Of a stretch of DNA of 7,394 bases, positions 5,460 to 7,394 are shown one piece after another. Every line of letters begins with the position of its first letter. Position 1 is the first letter of the stretch. Where the stretch lies: contig JAUHYJ010000175.1 of NCBI GenBank assembly GCA_030425785.1, positions 1-7,394 of the forward strand. Direction: 5' to 3'. The position numbers and the translations under genes were made by a program. This DNA comes from Acidimicrobiia bacterium (GTDB lineage Bacteria; Actinomycetota; Acidimicrobiia; Acidimicrobiales; Ilumatobacteraceae). A model generated the notes under the pieces. It worked only from the letters and a program-made list of their open reading frames with translations, did not search any database and was not told the DNA's origin.

Positions 5460-6989
5460 TCAGCCGCCGAGGGCGCCGGTGAGGTCGCTCAGGTCGGCGA
5501 ACCGCAGCACGAGGCCCGGGAACAGACCGAGCACGATCGTGCCGACCCCGCAGATGCCGAGCGCCGCCCAGACCGGCTGCGGCACCGAGATCGGTGTCGT
5601 GTCGCCGTCGGGAACGGGCTTCATCCAGATCTCGCGCAGCACCTTCATGTAGTACGCCGCAGAGATCACCGTGTTCACCGCGGCGATGACCGCGAGGGTG
5701 TAGCCGATCCCGTCGGCACCGTCGAGCAGGGCCCGGAACGCCGTGAACTTGGCGATCCAGATGCCGAGCGGCGGGATGCCGGTGAGCGACGCGAGGAAGA
5801 CCGTCATCAGCGCACCGAGGCCGGGCGAGTACTGCATGAGGCCACCGAACGACGAGATCTCGCCCGAGTGCGTCTTGCGGCTGACGGCGATGATCACGGC
5901 GAACGCGCCGAGGTTCGACAGCGCGTAGATCAGCAGGTAGATGACCACCGCCTTGAGCGCCGACTCGGCTGCGTCGCCCGACGCCATGACGGCGAGCGGC
6001 ATCAGGATGAAGCCACCCTGGCTGACCGACGAGTAGGCCAGCATGCGGACGATGTTGGTCTGGCGCAGCGCCAGCACGTTGCCGACGGTCATCGTGAGCG
6101 CGGCGAGCACGAAGATGAACGGCTCGTACACGCCGTCGGCGGCGTACATGCCGATGAAGAGCATCGAGAGCAGGCCGACGAAGCCGGCCGCCTTCGACGC
6201 GACCGACAAGAACGCGGTGACCGGCGTGGGCGCACCTTCGTACGTGTCGGGCGCCCAGGTGTGGAACGGCACGGCCGACACCTTGAAGCCGAACCCGACG
6301 ATGACGAACGCAACGGCGATCACCTGCATCGCCAGCAACCCGGCGCCACTCTCGGCGTCGCCGAGCGCGGCGCCGATCTCGGTGAGCTTGGTCGAGCCCG
6401 TCGTGCCGTAGAGGTAGCTCATGCCGTACAGCAGCACGCCGGACGCGAAGACACCGAGCAGGTAGTACTTCACGCCGGCCTCGTTCGACTTCGGGTCGCG
6501 CTTGCGCCACGCCGCCATCATGTAGGCGGGGATCGACAGCAGTTCGAGCGACACGAAGATCGACACCAGGTCGCGGCTCGACGCCATCGCCACCATGCCG
6601 AGCACGCTGACGAGCATCAGGACGTAGAACTCGCCCTGGTAGTAGCCGCCTTCCTCCAGCTCGGTCTGGCTCATGAGGACGACGATGTAGCCGATCAGCA
6701 GGAACAGTGCCTTGAGGATGAGCGCGTACTCGTCGACCACGTAGCGGCCGAAGAACATCTCGCGTGTCGAATCACCGACGACGGCGAGGGTGACGATCGG
6801 CACCAGCGCACCGAGCATGACGAACCCGGCGAGGGTCGCCATGATCCACTTCTTCGAGGCGTCGATCCAGAGGTCGACGAGCAGCACCAGGTTGATGCCG
6901 ACGATGAGCACGATCTCGGGCGCGAGCGCGTGCCAGTCGACGTCGGGACGGATCCAGTCGGTCCCCTGGGCGAGGAGGGCGGTCAGCAT
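5460..6989 (-). CDS. nuoN: NADH-quinone oxidoreductase subunit N (complex I antiporter-like subunit)
   Basis: A 509-residue integral membrane protein, about the usual size for NuoN, with some 14 predicted helices. It carries the proton-translocating antiporter domain with the expected charged residues in the membrane: E149 (FVSLELLSIPAYMMAAW), K236 (FGFKVSAVPFHTW), K266 (AFLSVASKAAGF) and K414 (PPLGIWIAKF). These match in order and spacing the Glu133, Lys217, Lys247 and Lys395 of E. coli NuoN, so the pump channel appears intact. H243 in VPFHTWAPDTYEGAPTPV is also conserved. It is one of three antiporter-like subunits that couple NADH oxidation and quinone reduction to proton export at the cell membrane. 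The ATG at 6989 overlaps the nuoM stop as TGATG, indicating translational coupling. The frame is open 42 codons further upstream, but that part is Arg-rich shadow of nuoM. As in many nuo operons, it is probably the last gene; a GC hairpin follows. Confidence 0.97.
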   Translation of the reverse strand: MLTALLAQGTDWIRPDVDWHALAPEIVLIVGINLVLLVDLWIDASKKWIMATLAGFVMLGALVPIVTLAVVGDSTREMFFGRYVVDEYALILKALFLLIGYIVVLMSQTELEEGGYYQGEFYVLMLVSVLGMVAMASSRDLVSIFVSLELLSIPAYMMAAWRKRDPKSNEAGVKYYLLGVFASGVLLYGMSYLYGTTGSTKLTEIGAALGDAESGAGLLAMQVIAVAFVIVGFGFKVSAVPFHTWAPDTYEGAPTPVTAFLSVASKAAGFVGLLSMLFIGMYAADGVYEPFIFVLAALTMTVGNVLALRQTNIVRMLAYSSVSQGGFILMPLAVMASGDAAESALKAVVIYLLIYALSNLGAFAVIIAVSRKTHSGEISSFGGLMQYSPGLGALMTVFLASLTGIPPLGIWIAKFTAFRALLDGADGIGYTLAVIAAVNTVISAAYYMKVLREIWMKPVPDGDTTPISVPQPVWAALGICGVGTIVLGLFPGLVLRFADLSDLTGALGG

Positions 6990-7394
6990 CAGCCGACGCC
7001 CGCCTCGATGATGCCGACGAGGTTGGTCACGGCCGGGTCCATCACCTCGAACATGAGCTGCGGGTAGACACCGAACACGACGATGGCGGCGAGGAACGGC
7101 GCCCACGCGATCCACTCGATCGTCGTGACGTCGTGGATGTCAGCACCGTGATCGTGGTGCTCGTCGTTGGCCGCCGCGCTGAGCGAGTGGGCGTGATGAT
7201 CGACGCCATGACCGGGGAGGAACTCGGGGTTGGGCTCGCCGAAGGCCGTGCGCTGGTAGAGCCACAGCAGGTAGGCGGCAGCGAGCACGGTGCCGAGCGC
7301 AGCGATGACCGTGAGCACGCGGTACAGGTCGAGTGAACCGGAGCGGATCTCGCTCGGGTTCCACGCCGCGAGCAGGGCCGGGAACTCGCCCCAG
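6989..7394 (-). CDS. nuoM: NADH-quinone oxidoreductase subunit M, C-terminal 134 residues (5' truncated by window edge)
   Basis: The minus-strand frame enters at the window edge and runs 134 codons to a TGA at 6991-6989. The visible part starts WGEFPALLAAWNPSEIRSG, followed by a membrane helix ending in LAAAYLLWLYQRTAFGEP (residues about 26-54) and a final helix that contains WIAWAPFLAAIVVFGVYPQL (94-113). The 'Y...L..R..FG' and 'G.YPQ' pattern is that of the last two helices of NuoM (complex I antiporter-like subunit, ND4 homologue). Between them is a hydrophilic loop of about 35 residues that holds eight histidines (62-87) plus several Asp/Glu, clearly longer than the same loop in E. coli NuoM. 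By family topology (both termini periplasmic, 14 helices) this loop should face the cytoplasm. The catalytic charged residues lie in the missing part. It overlaps nuoN by one base. Confidence 0.93.
   Translation of the reverse strand, partial: WGEFPALLAAWNPSEIRSGSLDLYRVLTVIAALGTVLAAAYLLWLYQRTAFGEPNPEFLPGHGVDHHAHSLSAAANDEHHDHGADIHDVTTIEWIAWAPFLAAIVVFGVYPQLMFEVMDPAVTNLVGIIEAGVG

Noticed and set aside
5868..7067. Long plus-strand open frame (399 codons) opposite nuoN
   Set aside because: Its very His/Arg/Asp/Glu-rich content is the complement of membrane-helix codons of nuoN; no family signature.

Overview
The window is very GC-rich, with strong G/C preference at third codon positions, GTG and ATG starts, and several starts that look leaderless. 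Together with the protein families this suggests a high-GC actinobacterium, possibly of the Acidimicrobiia (Ilumatobacter-like) type. That placement is an inference from composition and style, not a marker-gene result.

Layout from left to right: (1) the last 66 codons of an unidentified + strand gene, stop at 203; (2) a short convergent spacer (204-395); (3) a two-component pair in divergent orientation, with a NarL/LuxR-type response regulator on the minus strand (396-1061) and a membrane histidine kinase of the HisKA_3 class on the plus strand (1126-2298), separated by 64 bases that hold two back-to-back -10-like hexamers and a CTGCGG-N14-CCGCAG inverted repeat; (4) a fructosamine-kinase-family gene (2345-3226) downstream of the kinase; (5) on the minus strand a MidA/NDUFAF7-type methyltransferase (3254-4243); (6) on the plus strand a predicted lipoprotein with a long Thr/Ser/Pro/Ala linker (4313-5437); (7) on the minus strand nuoN (5460-6989) and the 3' end of nuoM (6989 to the window edge), the tail of a respiratory complex I operon whose two genes overlap as TGATG.

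Functional reading: the right half is respiratory, with the last two proton-pumping antiporter-like subunits of NADH:quinone oxidoreductase and, one gene further on the same strand, the bacterial relative of the mitochondrial complex I assembly methyltransferase NDUFAF7. The left half is a signalling pair with an adjacent small-molecule or protein-deglycation kinase. Both convergent gene junctions (3227-3253 and 5438-5459) hold compact GC-rich hairpins that could terminate transcription from both sides.

I found no tRNA, rRNA, CRISPR, insertion sequence, phage or toxin-antitoxin/defence signature. I do not see a clearly new multi-gene system. The observations most worth checking are the midA-nuo neighbourhood, the His-rich insert in NuoM, the divergent kinase/regulator control region, and the repeated pattern of -10-like hexamers 6-8 bases before start codons.
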